From contig OY969903.1 of NCBI GenBank assembly GCA_963704405.1, forward strand, positions 744,001 to 808,000: 64,000 nucleotides of DNA, given 5' to 3'. The position numbers and the translations under genes are program-made. Shown in pieces: positions 8,748-17,446 of this stretch. This stretch comes from MFD01213-c1 sp963704405 (GTDB lineage Bacteria; Planctomycetota; Phycisphaerae; Tepidisphaerales; Tepidisphaeraceae). Each line of letters starts with the position of its first letter. The stretch's first letter is position 1. The notes under the pieces are model-generated. The model was not told the origin of the DNA and did no database searches. It saw only the letters and a list, made by a program, of their open reading frames with translations.

Positions 8748-9038
8748 TCACCCTCGCCGAACAACCGATGACCCTGCGGTGATCTCTGGTTGAAGGCGCA
8801 GAACATCTCCGTCCTTAACTCCAACATCGGCTAAGCACTGGTCGTCCAGAAGCTGTTTACCCGACGCCCGGTGATGAAATTTGTAACTCAGCGGCTGCCC
8901 ATCCGGCGCGTACTGGGGAAACTTCATCTTCTCCAGCAGCACCGCCAGGATGCGGTTGATTGGCGCGTCATCCGGCATCTCCACATCCTGCCGCTTATTA
9001 CCGGTCGCATCCCATACCTGCACGTTGACCATGCCCAT
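8748..9038 (-). CDS. Ubiquitin-like beta-grasp protein (YukD-like) ending in glycine
   Basis: This is the first gene of the operon. The start is the ATG at 9038, six bases after AAGGAG; a GTG at 9065 is in frame but has no such site. The 96-residue product has a beta-grasp pattern: MVNVQVWDATG strand, PINRILAVLLEKM helix, LSYKFHH strand, then GKQLLDDQCLADVGVKDGDVL, the ubiquitin-type L...L...gv.dGD segment of YukD/EsaB relatives. It ends SSVVRRG with the stop right after Gly. The terminal Gly could be used by the E1 without prior trimming. Linkage to E1, E2, RING-like and JAB genes strongly suggests it is the protein modifier. Targets are unknown. Confidence 0.85.
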   Translation of the reverse strand: MGMVNVQVWDATGNKRQDVEMPDDAPINRILAVLLEKMKFPQYAPDGQPLSYKFHHRASGKQLLDDQCLADVGVKDGDVLRLQPEITAGSSVVRRG

Positions 9039-9471
9039 GCCAAGCTCCTTGCCACGTTTGCCCACCCACCCTATCTACATAACCGATTATCGGCCGTCGC
9101 AACAAATCAGTCGTTGCCCATCGTGTTCCGCTACAATTAATATGGAATGCAAAAGTTCAGGAAGCCGGAGAAGGCGCACCAATAAAAACAGCCAAGCAAG
9201 CCTTTTCCCCTTCGTGCGCCTTTGTGTTTCTTCGTGGGCAACTCTTTCCCCACTGATAAGTTACACCTGTCCGACAACCGCCGGGCATATGCCCCATACC
9301 TCCAAATCCACGTATAGACTAATGTAAATGGGGCGTTTCAGAATTAATGGGCAAAAGATAACCGGGTTGGACGGACAAGCGGCTGAAAGGTATATATCCC
9401 CCAACCGAGCAGTTCGTCGCCGATCTGTTCGCCAGTGGGAGTTGTCCTCTGCCAGGGGACATCCAACGAAA
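9039..9471. promoter_or_regulatory. Divergent intergenic region between the Ubl operon and the EPS locus
   Basis: This stretch separates leftward and rightward operons and must hold promoters for both. Possible AT-rich boxes lie around 9300-9330 (TATAGACTAATG) for the rightward locus; I cannot fix start points. A segment at about 9195-9245 (CTTCGTGCGCC, TTTCTTCGTGGGCAAC) resembles, in inverse, a stretch near 31165-31190, so it may be dispersed repeat sequence. The open frame of the Wzc-like gene extends back to 9328, but that part has low-complexity coding character. Confidence 0.45.
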
Positions 9472-11754
9472 ATGGGTGAGATAAACGTTGCGTCCGATTC
9501 ATCGCCTGCCGGGAAGACTCCCGGAAGCGCACCGGTTGATTATTCGCCGGTTAATTCCGCCGCCTCCGCCAACCCGTCAGGCGGCTCATCGCCACACAAT
9601 CCCTATCCGTCCTATCCAGGCCACGCCGGTCAGTCCGATTCCACCGGCGGTGATGGCTTTGTCCAGATTCTACTGCGCCAATGGCATACCGTTGCCCTGA
9701 CGATGGCCACCACCTTTGTATTGGCTGTCATTTACTTAATGTTCGCACGCACTCAATACAGCAGCGTTGCCAAGCTGCGTGTGGAACCGCTCGGCCAGCA
9801 GATCATCGGCTCCGCCGCCACCGAAATGGGCGGGGGACAAGGCCAGATCAGCCCGGACTTTCTCGCCACCGAATGCGACGTCATCACCTCGCGCCCGGTG
9901 CTTGCCCTGGCGATGAGCAAGATCGGCGACACCAAAACCCTTCGCGGCGTCGCGCTCCCGCTCGACTTCATCAAGAACAATCTCTCCGCCGACGTCGCCA
10001 AGAAAGGCCAGACGATCGACGTTTCGTTTGATTCGTATTATCCCGAAGAAGCCAACCTGATCGTTTCCGCCGTCGTTGATTCGTATCAGTCTTTCGAATC
10101 TGATCACTGGAAATCCAAGGTCAAGGAATCGCTGGATCTCCTGGAAAACGGCAAGGAAAAGCAGCGCAAGGAACTGGAAGAAAAGACCCAGCGCATGCTC
10201 GCGCTCGCCCGGCAAAACGGCATCTCGATGGACACCGACCCGGACCGCAACCCGGCCCGCGCCCAGGTCCGCAGCCTTTCAGAAGCACTGACCAAAGCCC
10301 ACCTGGAAACGTTGAATGCCAAGTCGGCATACGACGAATCCGGCAAGGCGATTCTCGGTGACACCGTCAAGTTGCAGGAGGTTGCCGAGATCGAAAAGCA
10401 GGCCGCCTATTCCGCCAACCCCGGCGTGCAGCTCACAGAAATTCAGAAGGAACTGTTCCAATACCAGGCCCGCATCGCCGACGCCCAGCGGCAATACATG
10501 CCCAACCACCCGATCGTCAAAACGATCCAGGCCCGCATCGACCAGCTCACAGTCGCCTGCGTCGCGGCCTCCGAGCAGTGGTGGGAATCGTGCCAATCCC
10601 GCGAAGAATCCCTGCAAAAATCGCTCGACGACGCCCAGAAAACCGCTCTGGAGCAGGAAGCCGGCGCAATCGAATACATGCAACTTGCCGCGGATGTGAA
10701 CCAACTGAAAAAGGCCGATGACGTCGTCGATGTCCGCATGAAAGACCTCGACCTCATCCGCGGCGCCGGCGCCACAAACATCACGGTCCTGAACCCCGCC
10801 GAAATTTCCGGGCCGCCCAAACCGCAGAAGAGCCGCACGCTCGCCATCGCGATTGTGCTCGGATTGATCGGCGGTCTCGGCGTGGCCTGCGTCCGCGACT
10901 GGGCAGACGACCGCCTGCGAACGCCCGAAGCCATCCGCGGCACAATCAACGCCCCCGTCCTCGGCGCGATCCCGACGATTACAACCGCCTTCACCGCCGC
11001 TGACCGCGGGCAGATCGTGCATCACGATCCGTTCGGCGAAGCCGCCGAGTCTTATCGCACGCTGCGCACCGCGTTGCAGTTCGGCCTGCCCGCCCGCACC
11101 AAAACGTTGCTGATTACGTCGCCCGTCGCCGGCGACGGCAAGTCAACCTTCGTGAGCAATCTCGCGATCGCGATGGCGCAGGCGTCCAAGCGCGTGCTGG
11201 TGATCGACGCCGACTTCCGCGCCCCCATGCAGCATCGCCTGTTTGGATTAAAGGACCGCATTGGCCTGGCCACCGTGCTCGGTGGCGCCGACACGATCGA
11301 CCAGGCCATCCAGCGCACTGAAATCGAAGGCCTCGATCTGCTCCCCTGTGGCCCAATCCCCAGTAACCCCGCGGAAATATTGAACGATCCGGCCTTCTCC
11401 GAATACCTGAACGATCTCGCTGATAAATACGACCTGGTGCTGCTCGACAGTCCCCCGGTCACAGCCGTCGCCGACGCCCGGATTATCGCGGCCTCCGCCG
11501 ACGCCACGCTGCTGGTAATTCGTCCCGAATCCTCCACCCGCAAGCAGGCTGAAGCGGCAAGGGATGGATTACGAAGCGTAGGCGCAAGAGTCATCGGTGT
11601 GGCCGTCAACGGTGTAACCCGCAGCGGCAATTTCGGCGGCGCTTCCGGGTATTACTCCCGATCGGAAACACCGTCCAATAACGGCGGCAAACGCTCGAGC
11701 CCGCGGCCTGAAGTCAGCCTGAAATCCGCCGTGGGCCCAACGAGCAGAAGCTAA
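9472..11754 (+). CDS. Wzc-like polysaccharide co-polymerase / tyrosine autokinase
   Basis: From the ATG at 9472 the product has 760 residues. After a Pro/Ser-rich N-terminus come one membrane helix (about residues 70-92, VALTMATTFVLAVIYLMF), a long periplasmic coiled-coil region rich in Glu/Lys/Gln (about 215-430), and a second helix (LAIAIVLGLIGGLGVA, about 458-474). A cytoplasmic BY-kinase domain follows with Walker A (SPVAGDGKST), Walker A' (VLVIDADFRAP) and Walker B (LVLLDSPPV). The tail has a Tyr pair (GYYSRS), fewer than the usual tyrosine cluster. Such proteins control chain length and export of exopolysaccharide and cycle by tyrosine phosphorylation. It opens the EPS locus. An in-frame start at 9328 is possible but less likely. 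Confidence 0.88.
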   Translation: MGEINVASDSSPAGKTPGSAPVDYSPVNSAASANPSGGSSPHNPYPSYPGHAGQSDSTGGDGFVQILLRQWHTVALTMATTFVLAVIYLMFARTQYSSVAKLRVEPLGQQIIGSAATEMGGGQGQISPDFLATECDVITSRPVLALAMSKIGDTKTLRGVALPLDFIKNNLSADVAKKGQTIDVSFDSYYPEEANLIVSAVVDSYQSFESDHWKSKVKESLDLLENGKEKQRKELEEKTQRMLALARQNGISMDTDPDRNPARAQVRSLSEALTKAHLETLNAKSAYDESGKAILGDTVKLQEVAEIEKQAAYSANPGVQLTEIQKELFQYQARIADAQRQYMPNHPIVKTIQARIDQLTVACVAASEQWWESCQSREESLQKSLDDAQKTALEQEAGAIEYMQLAADVNQLKKADDVVDVRMKDLDLIRGAGATNITVLNPAEISGPPKPQKSRTLAIAIVLGLIGGLGVACVRDWADDRLRTPEAIRGTINAPVLGAIPTITTAFTAADRGQIVHHDPFGEAAESYRTLRTALQFGLPARTKTLLITSPVAGDGKSTFVSNLAIAMAQASKRVLVIDADFRAPMQHRLFGLKDRIGLATVLGGADTIDQAIQRTEIEGLDLLPCGPIPSNPAEILNDPAFSEYLNDLADKYDLVLLDSPPVTAVADARIIAASADATLLVIRPESSTRKQAEAARDGLRSVGARVIGVAVNGVTRSGNFGGASGYYSRSETPSNNGGKRSSPRPEVSLKSAVGPTSRS

Positions 11755-12099
11755 AAATCTTCCGTAGCATGGGCATCTTGTCCATGTCGAACGACATCAG
11801 GCACGAGCGAGATGTTCGTGCTGCAACAGACTGTTTTCGGACCTTCTCTCCGAAAGCTGGGTGACGACCCGAGGCCACGCGCCCCGGTCGGTTTAAAAAG
11901 CTCGATGCGGAAAAGCGGACTTTCCCGCGCCGGGCGCTTCATAAATTCGAAAAAGTGCCCCCGTGCACCCACAGGGACGGAGTGCGCTTAAAGAAGCGCA
12001 GAACGCAAAGCGCAGAGCGCAGATCGAAGAGAAGAGGCTGCGTTTCTGTCTTCGATCTGCGCTCTGCGCTCATCGATCTGCGCTTTTCTGAAAGCCCCT
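11755..12099. repeat. Intergenic stretch with two dispersed hairpin repeats
   Basis: No gene is seen. Bases 11761-11830 carry a repeat (CCGTAGCATGGGC..., then GCACGAGCGAGATGTTCGTGC) of the same kind as the element at 24598-24664. Bases 12010-12029 and 12050-12069 form a perfect 20-bp inverted repeat (arm CTTCGATCTGCGCTCTGCGC) with a 20-base loop. The same arm recurs near 57835-57855. The second hairpin could also end transcription of the kinase gene, but no T run follows it. Confidence 0.6.
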
Positions 12100-12687
12100 A
12101 TGTTGAAACCGTCCGATAATCCTCCCATTCTCTTCCCCGACAGCGGTGTCCTCGCCCGTCCCTGCCGCTGGTGGGTGGCCCATACCAAGGCGCGATTCGA
12201 AAAATCTTTTGCCTGGGACTTGCACGCCAAATGTATTGGATACTTCCTTCCGCTGATCGACCGCGTGACGATCTCCGGCGGGCGTAAACGGCATGTCATG
12301 ATGCCGCTCTTCCCGTCTTACGTGTTTTTCTGCGGCGATGAGCACGCGCGCTACACGGCGCTCACGACCGGCCGCCTGTGCCGGGTGATCGAGATCACCG
12401 ACCAGCAAGGCCTCATCGCCGAGTTGGCCTCGGTGCACCGGGCGCTGGAAGGCAAAGCGATCCTCGAGCCGTACCTGATGGCGGCTGTCGGAGAGCGATG
12501 CCGGATCACCGCCGGCCCCTTCGAAGGACTCGAAGGCGTCGTCGTCCGTGTCAACGGTACCGCGCGACTGGTCCTGCAGGTTGGAATCCTGGGACAGGGC
12601 GCATCGATGGAGATCGACGCCGACCTGGTGGAACCAGTTGATGCGTCCCATGGTTCAGATCGTGCCGCCTCGGCGTCCCGGTTCTGA
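12100..12687 (+). CDS. NusG-family transcription antiterminator of the EPS locus
   Basis: This 195-residue protein contains an NGN domain (about residues 22-120) with the typical WWVAHTKARFEKSFAWDL opening and PLFPSYVFF motif. A KOW domain (about 127-165) follows with VGERCRITAGPFEGLEGVVV-like sequence. Specialised NusG paralogues (RfaH, UpxY, LoaP types) are often encoded at the start of polysaccharide operons and let RNA polymerase read through them. Its position between the chain-length kinase and the priming transferase fits that role. The stop is 25 bases before the next gene. Confidence 0.85.
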   Translation: MLKPSDNPPILFPDSGVLARPCRWWVAHTKARFEKSFAWDLHAKCIGYFLPLIDRVTISGGRKRHVMMPLFPSYVFFCGDEHARYTALTTGRLCRVIEITDQQGLIAELASVHRALEGKAILEPYLMAAVGERCRITAGPFEGLEGVVVRVNGTARLVLQVGILGQGASMEIDADLVEPVDASHGSDRAASASRF

Positions 12688-12712
12688 ATGTCAGAGTCAG
12701 CCAAAGGAAGAA

Positions 12713-13948
12713 ATGTCGATCCGGGTTTCGCCGACCCGCTTCGCAGGATGGGAAAGGGTTATGCAGTTCTCACAATCGAGTCTCGCGCAGGATCTCAGCG
12801 CCCGCACGCTGAAGCCGATCCGCACACTTCGCAGCCTGTACACGCAGGAGCAGACCGACAACGCGATCCATCGCGAGCGCAGCCGCTCCGACCGGACCAG
12901 GCAGGAATTTTCGCTGGTGCTCTTCCGCGTTCCGCGCAGCATCGGCCCGTCGCGCACGGCGCTGCGTCTCGCCCGCACGGTCCTCAGCCGCTCCCGCGCC
13001 ACCGACGAGATCGGCTGGTTCGACGAAGAAACCGTCTGCGCCATCCTCCCCGACACCACCGCCGACGGCGCCGGCCGCTTCGCTGATAACGTCGTCAACG
13101 GCGTGCGCGAAGACGCCATCCGCCCCCAGGCAATCATCTACACCTATCCATCTTCCTGGTTCATCGACGGCTTTGAAGACGGCCACCCCGGCAAGACCCT
13201 CCCGCAGCATGTGCATCGCACGCACAACACCGGCGAAGAAGGTCTCACCCGCGACGACCTGGTCCCCTACGTGAAGCAGGGAATGGCCGACGGCATGGCC
13301 AACGAAAAAACCAAGCGCGCCCGCCCGCTCGAAATGCTCCTGGCCGATCCCACCCCCACGTGGAAACGTGCGATGGACATCGCAGGCGCGGCCTTCGGTT
13401 TGATGATCACCTGGCCGGTGCTGCTCGCAATCGCCATCGGGATCAAGCTGACCTCCCGCGGCCCCGTCCTCTTCAAACAGCGCCGAGCCGGTCTGGGCGG
13501 CCGCCCGTTCTACATCTTCAAGTTCCGCACGATGTGCGTCGACGCCGAAGCAAAGAAGCAGGCCCTTCGCGCCAAAAGCGAACAGGACGGTCCCGCGTTC
13601 AAATTGGCCGACGACCCCCGCGTCACCCGCATCGGCAAGATCCTCCGCAAGACCAGCCTCGATGAAATCCCCCAGCTCTGGAACGTCCTGAAAGGCGATA
13701 TGTCCCTCGTCGGCCCGCGACCGCTTCCGATCGACGAACAGAACGGCGTCGAACAATGGCAGCGCGCCCGCCTGGAAGTCGCCCCCGGCCTCACCTGCAT
13801 CTGGCAGGTGAAAGGCCGCTCGCAGGTGTCTTTCGCCGACTGGGTCCGCATGGACATGAACTACCTCCGCCGACGGACATTCATCCATGACCTGAAGATC
13901 CTGATCCAGACAGTCCCGGCGGTGCTGCTGCGAAAAGGCGCACGGTAA
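12713..13948 (+). CDS. Priming glycosyl-1-phosphate transferase (bacterial sugar transferase)
   Basis: The ATG at 12713 follows AAAGGAAG and gives 411 residues; the same frame is open upstream but overlaps the NusG-like gene. Residues about 20-150 resemble a degenerate GGDEF-like domain (FSLVLFRVP, DEIGWFDEETVCAILPDT) without a GGDEF signature. One hydrophobic hairpin follows (AGAAFGLMITWPVLLAIAIG), then the catalytic domain with FKFRTM, DEIPQLWNVLKGDMSLVGPRP and GLTCIWQVKGRS. It should transfer the first sugar phosphate to undecaprenyl phosphate at the inner membrane. The N-terminal domain may bind a nucleotide or regulate the enzyme; that is inference. Confidence 0.88.
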   Translation: MSIRVSPTRFAGWERVMQFSQSSLAQDLSARTLKPIRTLRSLYTQEQTDNAIHRERSRSDRTRQEFSLVLFRVPRSIGPSRTALRLARTVLSRSRATDEIGWFDEETVCAILPDTTADGAGRFADNVVNGVREDAIRPQAIIYTYPSSWFIDGFEDGHPGKTLPQHVHRTHNTGEEGLTRDDLVPYVKQGMADGMANEKTKRARPLEMLLADPTPTWKRAMDIAGAAFGLMITWPVLLAIAIGIKLTSRGPVLFKQRRAGLGGRPFYIFKFRTMCVDAEAKKQALRAKSEQDGPAFKLADDPRVTRIGKILRKTSLDEIPQLWNVLKGDMSLVGPRPLPIDEQNGVEQWQRARLEVAPGLTCIWQVKGRSQVSFADWVRMDMNYLRRRTFIHDLKILIQTVPAVLLRKGAR

Positions 13949-14049
13949 CTGGCCGCGCGGCCATGGTCCTAAAACTCTGTTGCCAGCCTCCTTCCCCAAA
14001 AGTCGCACGGCAATTCAGCCGATGCGACAACGTGAAGCCGGATATTGAC

Positions 14050-14819
14050 ATGCCTACAGCCACAACGCGCTGGCCCCGCAAGTTTGACATACTCGGGGTC
14101 GAAATCAGCGCCACCAGTTACGATGAACTTGTCCGCCTCTTCATCATCGCGGCCAAGCGCGGCGAATCCGCGCTGGCAACTTTCCTCCCCGTTCATGGCG
14201 TCGTCACCGGCGCGGTCGATCCCAGTTATCGGTATCGCGTCAACGCCTTTGAAGTCGTCGCCCCCGACGGCCAACCCATCCGCTGGGCACTCAATCAACT
14301 GCACAAAACCGGCCTGACCGATCGCGTGTACGGCCCCGAGCTGATGATGCGCCTCTGCGCCGCGCCGCTGCCGAAGGCGTTCCCATCTACCTCTATGGCA
14401 GCATGCCGGATGTCTTAAACAACCTGAAAACAAAGCTGGAAGACAAATACCCCGCGATCAAGATCGTCGGTGTGGAGTCGCCTCCCTTCCGCCCGCTGAC
14501 CCCCGAAGAAAACGACGCCGTCATCGATCGCATCAATGCCAGCGGCGCCGGCCTGGTCTTCATCGGCCTCGGTTGCCCGCGCCAGGATGTCTTCGCCTAC
14601 GAAAACCGCCTTCGCATCAAGGCGGTGCAGCTCTGCGTCGGCGCAGCTTTTGATTTCCACGCCGGAACCAAAAAAATGGCGCCTCCCTGGATGCAAAAGC
14701 GCGGCCTCGAATGGCTCTTCCGCCTCACCCAGGAACCCGGGCGATTGTGGAAACGGTATCTCGTAACGAACAGCACCTTCGTCTATCTGATGACCCGCCG
14801 CTTAGTGAGCGGCCGATGA
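14050..14819 (+). CDS. WecG/TagA/CpsF-type glycosyltransferase, frameshifted
   Basis: The family is clear from two pieces in different frames. The first (from the ATG at 14050; frame open from 13963) has FDILGVEISATSYDEL, FLPVHGVV, and VAPDGQPIRWAL. The second (frame of 14403-14819) has GVESPPFRPLTPEE, VFIGLGCPRQDVF and GAAFDFHAGTKKMAPPWMQ, with RGLEWLFRLTQEP after it. One missing base near 14362-14368, in a GC-rich run, restores AAEGVPIYLYGSMPDV. Members of this family add N-acetylmannosamine(uronic acid) or similar sugars to the lipid-linked primer. It lies in the EPS operon right after the priming transferase. A sequencing error is likely, since all motifs are intact. Confidence 0.85.
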
Positions 14820-14936
14820 CCGAGGCCTGTGTCGTGATGAAGGTCCATTAGCCGCACAGGCAACGGCCGCCAGGACGGCAACGCTTTCCCTCGATCGGAA
14901 AGCAGATTCCATGAGACTGAAGCCAGAAAGTGCATC

Positions 14937-16376
14937 GTGCCCGACGTTGTACAACAGAACGATGAAGGTACGCGCCGCAGGCTCCCTGCCGTCGCACTAA
15001 AACTTCGCGCCCTTGCCGGTGGTCGCGGTGTCTGGGCGCTGGGGGACCAGGCCACGCTCAGCCTCGGCAACTTCCTTACCAACATCCTGCTCATCCGCAC
15101 TCTGACTCGGGACGACTTTGGCGACTACGCCGTCCTCTTCAGTGTTCTGCTCTTTCTTAATAACCTGCACACGTCGCTGGTCACCTATCCGCTGTCGCTC
15201 ACGATAGCCGGAAGCGATGACCATTCCTCCCGCCGCCGCACCCGCGGCTCCCTCGCCATCACCTGCCTGCTTTCAGCTCCCTTTGCTTTAATCCTATCCT
15301 TCGCCGCCGTCCTGCTTGGTCGGGCGAGCGCCATTCCGTGGCTGGTTGCCGCACTGGTTTTCTGGCAACTGCAGGAAACGCTCCGCCGAGCCATGATGGC
15401 CCGGCTGCAGCACCACCGCGCGATGCCCGGTGATGCGATCAGCTATCTCGGCCAAGCCGCCGGGGTCTGGCTGCTCGGTCGGTTCGGCGTACTGACACCA
15501 ACCTATGCCTTTGCCGTCGTCGCCTCTACGAGCGCCCTCGCGCTGCTCGTTCAAGTGATTCAACTGAAAGTCTTTGGCGCAGATGATGCCTCCCGTAGCA
15601 CAGGGCTTGGACAAGCTCAGTCGAGTCACGTTTCATCCGCGCCTGGCACGGTTCGACATGGCTCAGGCGTCCGCGCGGCGTTCCAATCTCAATCACATGA
15701 GCATTGGACGCTTGGCCGCTGGGTGCTTCTCTCCAACCTGGTTGGATTAATCACCGTCTACGCCACACCGTGGATTTTGCGTTATTACCACGGCGCCGGT
15801 GAAATCGCCGCATATCAGGCCGTTGCAAACCTGCTGAATGTTTCCAATCCAATTTTCGCCGGCATTGCGGGGCTGATTGTTCCCGCCGTCGCCAAGGCCA
15901 GGGCCGAGGGAGGCCTTATCGCCGCCCGAAGCGCTGCGGTGAAATATGCGGTGCAGGGGGCGGCGTTGCTCATGCCGTATTTCCTGATCCTGGCGATCGT
16001 GCCGCACTTTGCGCTTCAGCATTTTTATCGCGCTGGTTCGCCATATCTGGCGTACACCACCCCGCTGCGCTTATTCGTGGGTGTCTATTCGCTTTATTAC
16101 GTGTCGCAAATGATATCCGGCTTCCTGAATGGTCTTGGCGAAAGCCGCTGGACATTTTACGCCCAGGCTGCTGCCGCAGCCGCGAACGGCATGTTCTGCC
16201 TGCCGCTCGCTGCCATGTTCGGCTTTGTCGGTGTCGCCTGGGGAGGCATCGCGCCGATGCTCGCGCAGCTTGTCGTCTGTGCTTATTTCGCAAGATCTCT
16301 TTTCAAGCCGCAAACATCGCCGGCAGCCAGCGCCCCCATGGCTGCGATGCTGGAAAGGATGCCGGAAGGCACATGA
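14937..16376 (+). CDS. Polysaccharide flippase (Wzx/MOP superfamily)
   Basis: This 479-residue integral membrane protein has about 12 hydrophobic helices and begins with GDQATLSLGNFLTNILLIRTL, the usual first helix of O-antigen flippases. The GTG start at 14937 fits; the gene ends in an ATGA overlap with the next glycosyltransferase. Between helices 6 and 7, residues about 219-250 (ASRSTGLGQAQSS onward) are hydrophilic and encoded by a dispersed intergenic-type repeat that has entered the frame without breaking it. The protein should move lipid-linked repeat units across the inner membrane. Helices after the insert (YYHGAGEIAAYQAVANLL onward) are normal. Confidence 0.85.
   Translation: MPDVVQQNDEGTRRRLPAVALKLRALAGGRGVWALGDQATLSLGNFLTNILLIRTLTRDDFGDYAVLFSVLLFLNNLHTSLVTYPLSLTIAGSDDHSSRRRTRGSLAITCLLSAPFALILSFAAVLLGRASAIPWLVAALVFWQLQETLRRAMMARLQHHRAMPGDAISYLGQAAGVWLLGRFGVLTPTYAFAVVASTSALALLVQVIQLKVFGADDASRSTGLGQAQSSHVSSAPGTVRHGSGVRAAFQSQSHEHWTLGRWVLLSNLVGLITVYATPWILRYYHGAGEIAAYQAVANLLNVSNPIFAGIAGLIVPAVAKARAEGGLIAARSAAVKYAVQGAALLMPYFLILAIVPHFALQHFYRAGSPYLAYTTPLRLFVGVYSLYYVSQMISGFLNGLGESRWTFYAQAAAAAANGMFCLPLAAMFGFVGVAWGGIAPMLAQLVVCAYFARSLFKPQTSPAASAPMAAMLERMPEGT
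15592..15680 (+). repeat. Dispersed repeat inserted in frame in the flippase gene
   Basis: The stretch starting CCGTAGCACAGGGCTTGG resembles the intergenic repeat that starts at 11761 (CCGTAGCATGGGCATC) and has the same REP-like palindromic style. It is read through in frame and adds about 30 hydrophilic residues between two transmembrane halves. Exact ends are uncertain. Confidence 0.5.
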
Positions 16377-17308
16377 CGATCAGCGTGCTCATGCCGGTGT
16401 ACAATAGCAGTCGCTTCCTCGTCGAGGCGATCGAAAGCGTTCTCGCGCAGACGCACGCGGACTTTGAATTCATCGTCATCGACGACGGCAGCACCGACGG
16501 CACGCTGGCGATCGCGCAGAGCTTCGCCGCAAAAGATCCCCGCATCCAGGTCATCACTCATGCCAACATGGGCATGGGAAAATCGCTCAACGACGCGATG
16601 ATCCGCGCCAAAGGCGAATGGATCGCCCGCCTCGACGGGGACGACCTAATGGCGCCCGACCGCCTCGAACGCCAACTCGCCTTCCTGAAGGAACACCCGG
16701 ACCTCGTCGTCGCCAGTTCGCTTGTCTATTATGTCGACGAATCCGGCAAGACCATCGGCAAGAACAGCTCGCGGTTCACCAATCGCGAAGCAATCACTGA
16801 ATCGATCGCCAATCATTGGCCGGTCGGTTTTCATCATCCCGCCGCAATTTTTCGAAAAGACATCATTCAATCGCTCGGCGGATACCGCCCGCAATTCTGG
16901 CCGGCCGATGACATGGACCTCTGGAACCGCGTGGTTGACGCCGGGCACGCCGTGCTGGTTCAGCCGGAATATCTGACGAAGTATCGCATCCACGCGTCCA
17001 GCGTAACGGTCGGCAAATTCCGCGCGACCGAAGAAAAAGCGCAATGGGTGGAAGCCTGCATCCGCGCGCGCCACGACCGAAAGCCCGAGCCAGGCTGGGA
17101 ACAATTCTTGGCCGAGCGCAACAGCCTTCCGTTGCTCCAACGCTTCAATGCCCGCCGGCGCGACTATGCACGGGCGTTATATAAAGCGTCCGTCTTCCAT
17201 TTTTCCCGGCGGCGATACGATCGGTTCGTTCCCGGCCTCATCGCCGCGACGGTGCTGGAGCCCTGGTATGTTTTGCAGCGCGTGTTGCCTCAATTGAGGA
17301 GGTCGTAA
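16373..17308 (+). CDS. GT2 family glycosyltransferase
   Basis: This 311-residue GT-A fold enzyme begins ISVLMPVYNSSRFLVEAIES and carries IDDGSTDGT (nucleotide-sugar binding) and RLDGDDLM (the DxD-like metal site). A C-terminal acceptor region has FWPADDMDLWNR. It overlaps the flippase stop by 4 bases. It belongs to a tandem set of three related genes (here, 17447 and 18436) that share the SVLAQTH, HHPAA/NHPAS, GGYR...FWPA and KYRIHA blocks. It should add one sugar of the EPS repeat unit on the cytoplasmic side. Donor and acceptor cannot be told from sequence. Confidence 0.88.
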   Translation: MTISVLMPVYNSSRFLVEAIESVLAQTHADFEFIVIDDGSTDGTLAIAQSFAAKDPRIQVITHANMGMGKSLNDAMIRAKGEWIARLDGDDLMAPDRLERQLAFLKEHPDLVVASSLVYYVDESGKTIGKNSSRFTNREAITESIANHWPVGFHHPAAIFRKDIIQSLGGYRPQFWPADDMDLWNRVVDAGHAVLVQPEYLTKYRIHASSVTVGKFRATEEKAQWVEACIRARHDRKPEPGWEQFLAERNSLPLLQRFNARRRDYARALYKASVFHFSRRRYDRFVPGLIAATVLEPWYVLQRVLPQLRRS

Positions 17309-17446
17309 GTGCCCGGATCACGGCCCATCGAACTGCAAGACGCACAATGTGACAGGATGAAGGTCCCTGATTCTCGGCTCACAGGCCCTTCGTTCCCTAA
17401 GCAATCCCCTTCATATGCCGAAGAAGAGAGAGGGACGCCGCACGCA

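Noticed and set aside
7407..8771. Long plus-strand frame (454 codons) opposite the E1 gene
   Set aside because: Arg/Pro/His-rich composition typical of an antisense shadow; the E1 on the other strand has full motifs.
8748..9038. The ubiquitin-like gene as part of a type VII secretion system (YukD/EsaB)
   Set aside because: No EccC/EssC, WXG100 or EccB genes are present; the linked genes are E1, E2 and JAB.
12770..14008. 412-codon minus-strand frame opposite the sugar transferase
   Set aside because: Shadow; the plus-strand gene has the full transferase signature.
14820..14936. GATGAAGGTCC...CACAGG stretch resembling one near 17350
   Set aside because: The similarity is short and patchy; I cannot call it a repeat with confidence.
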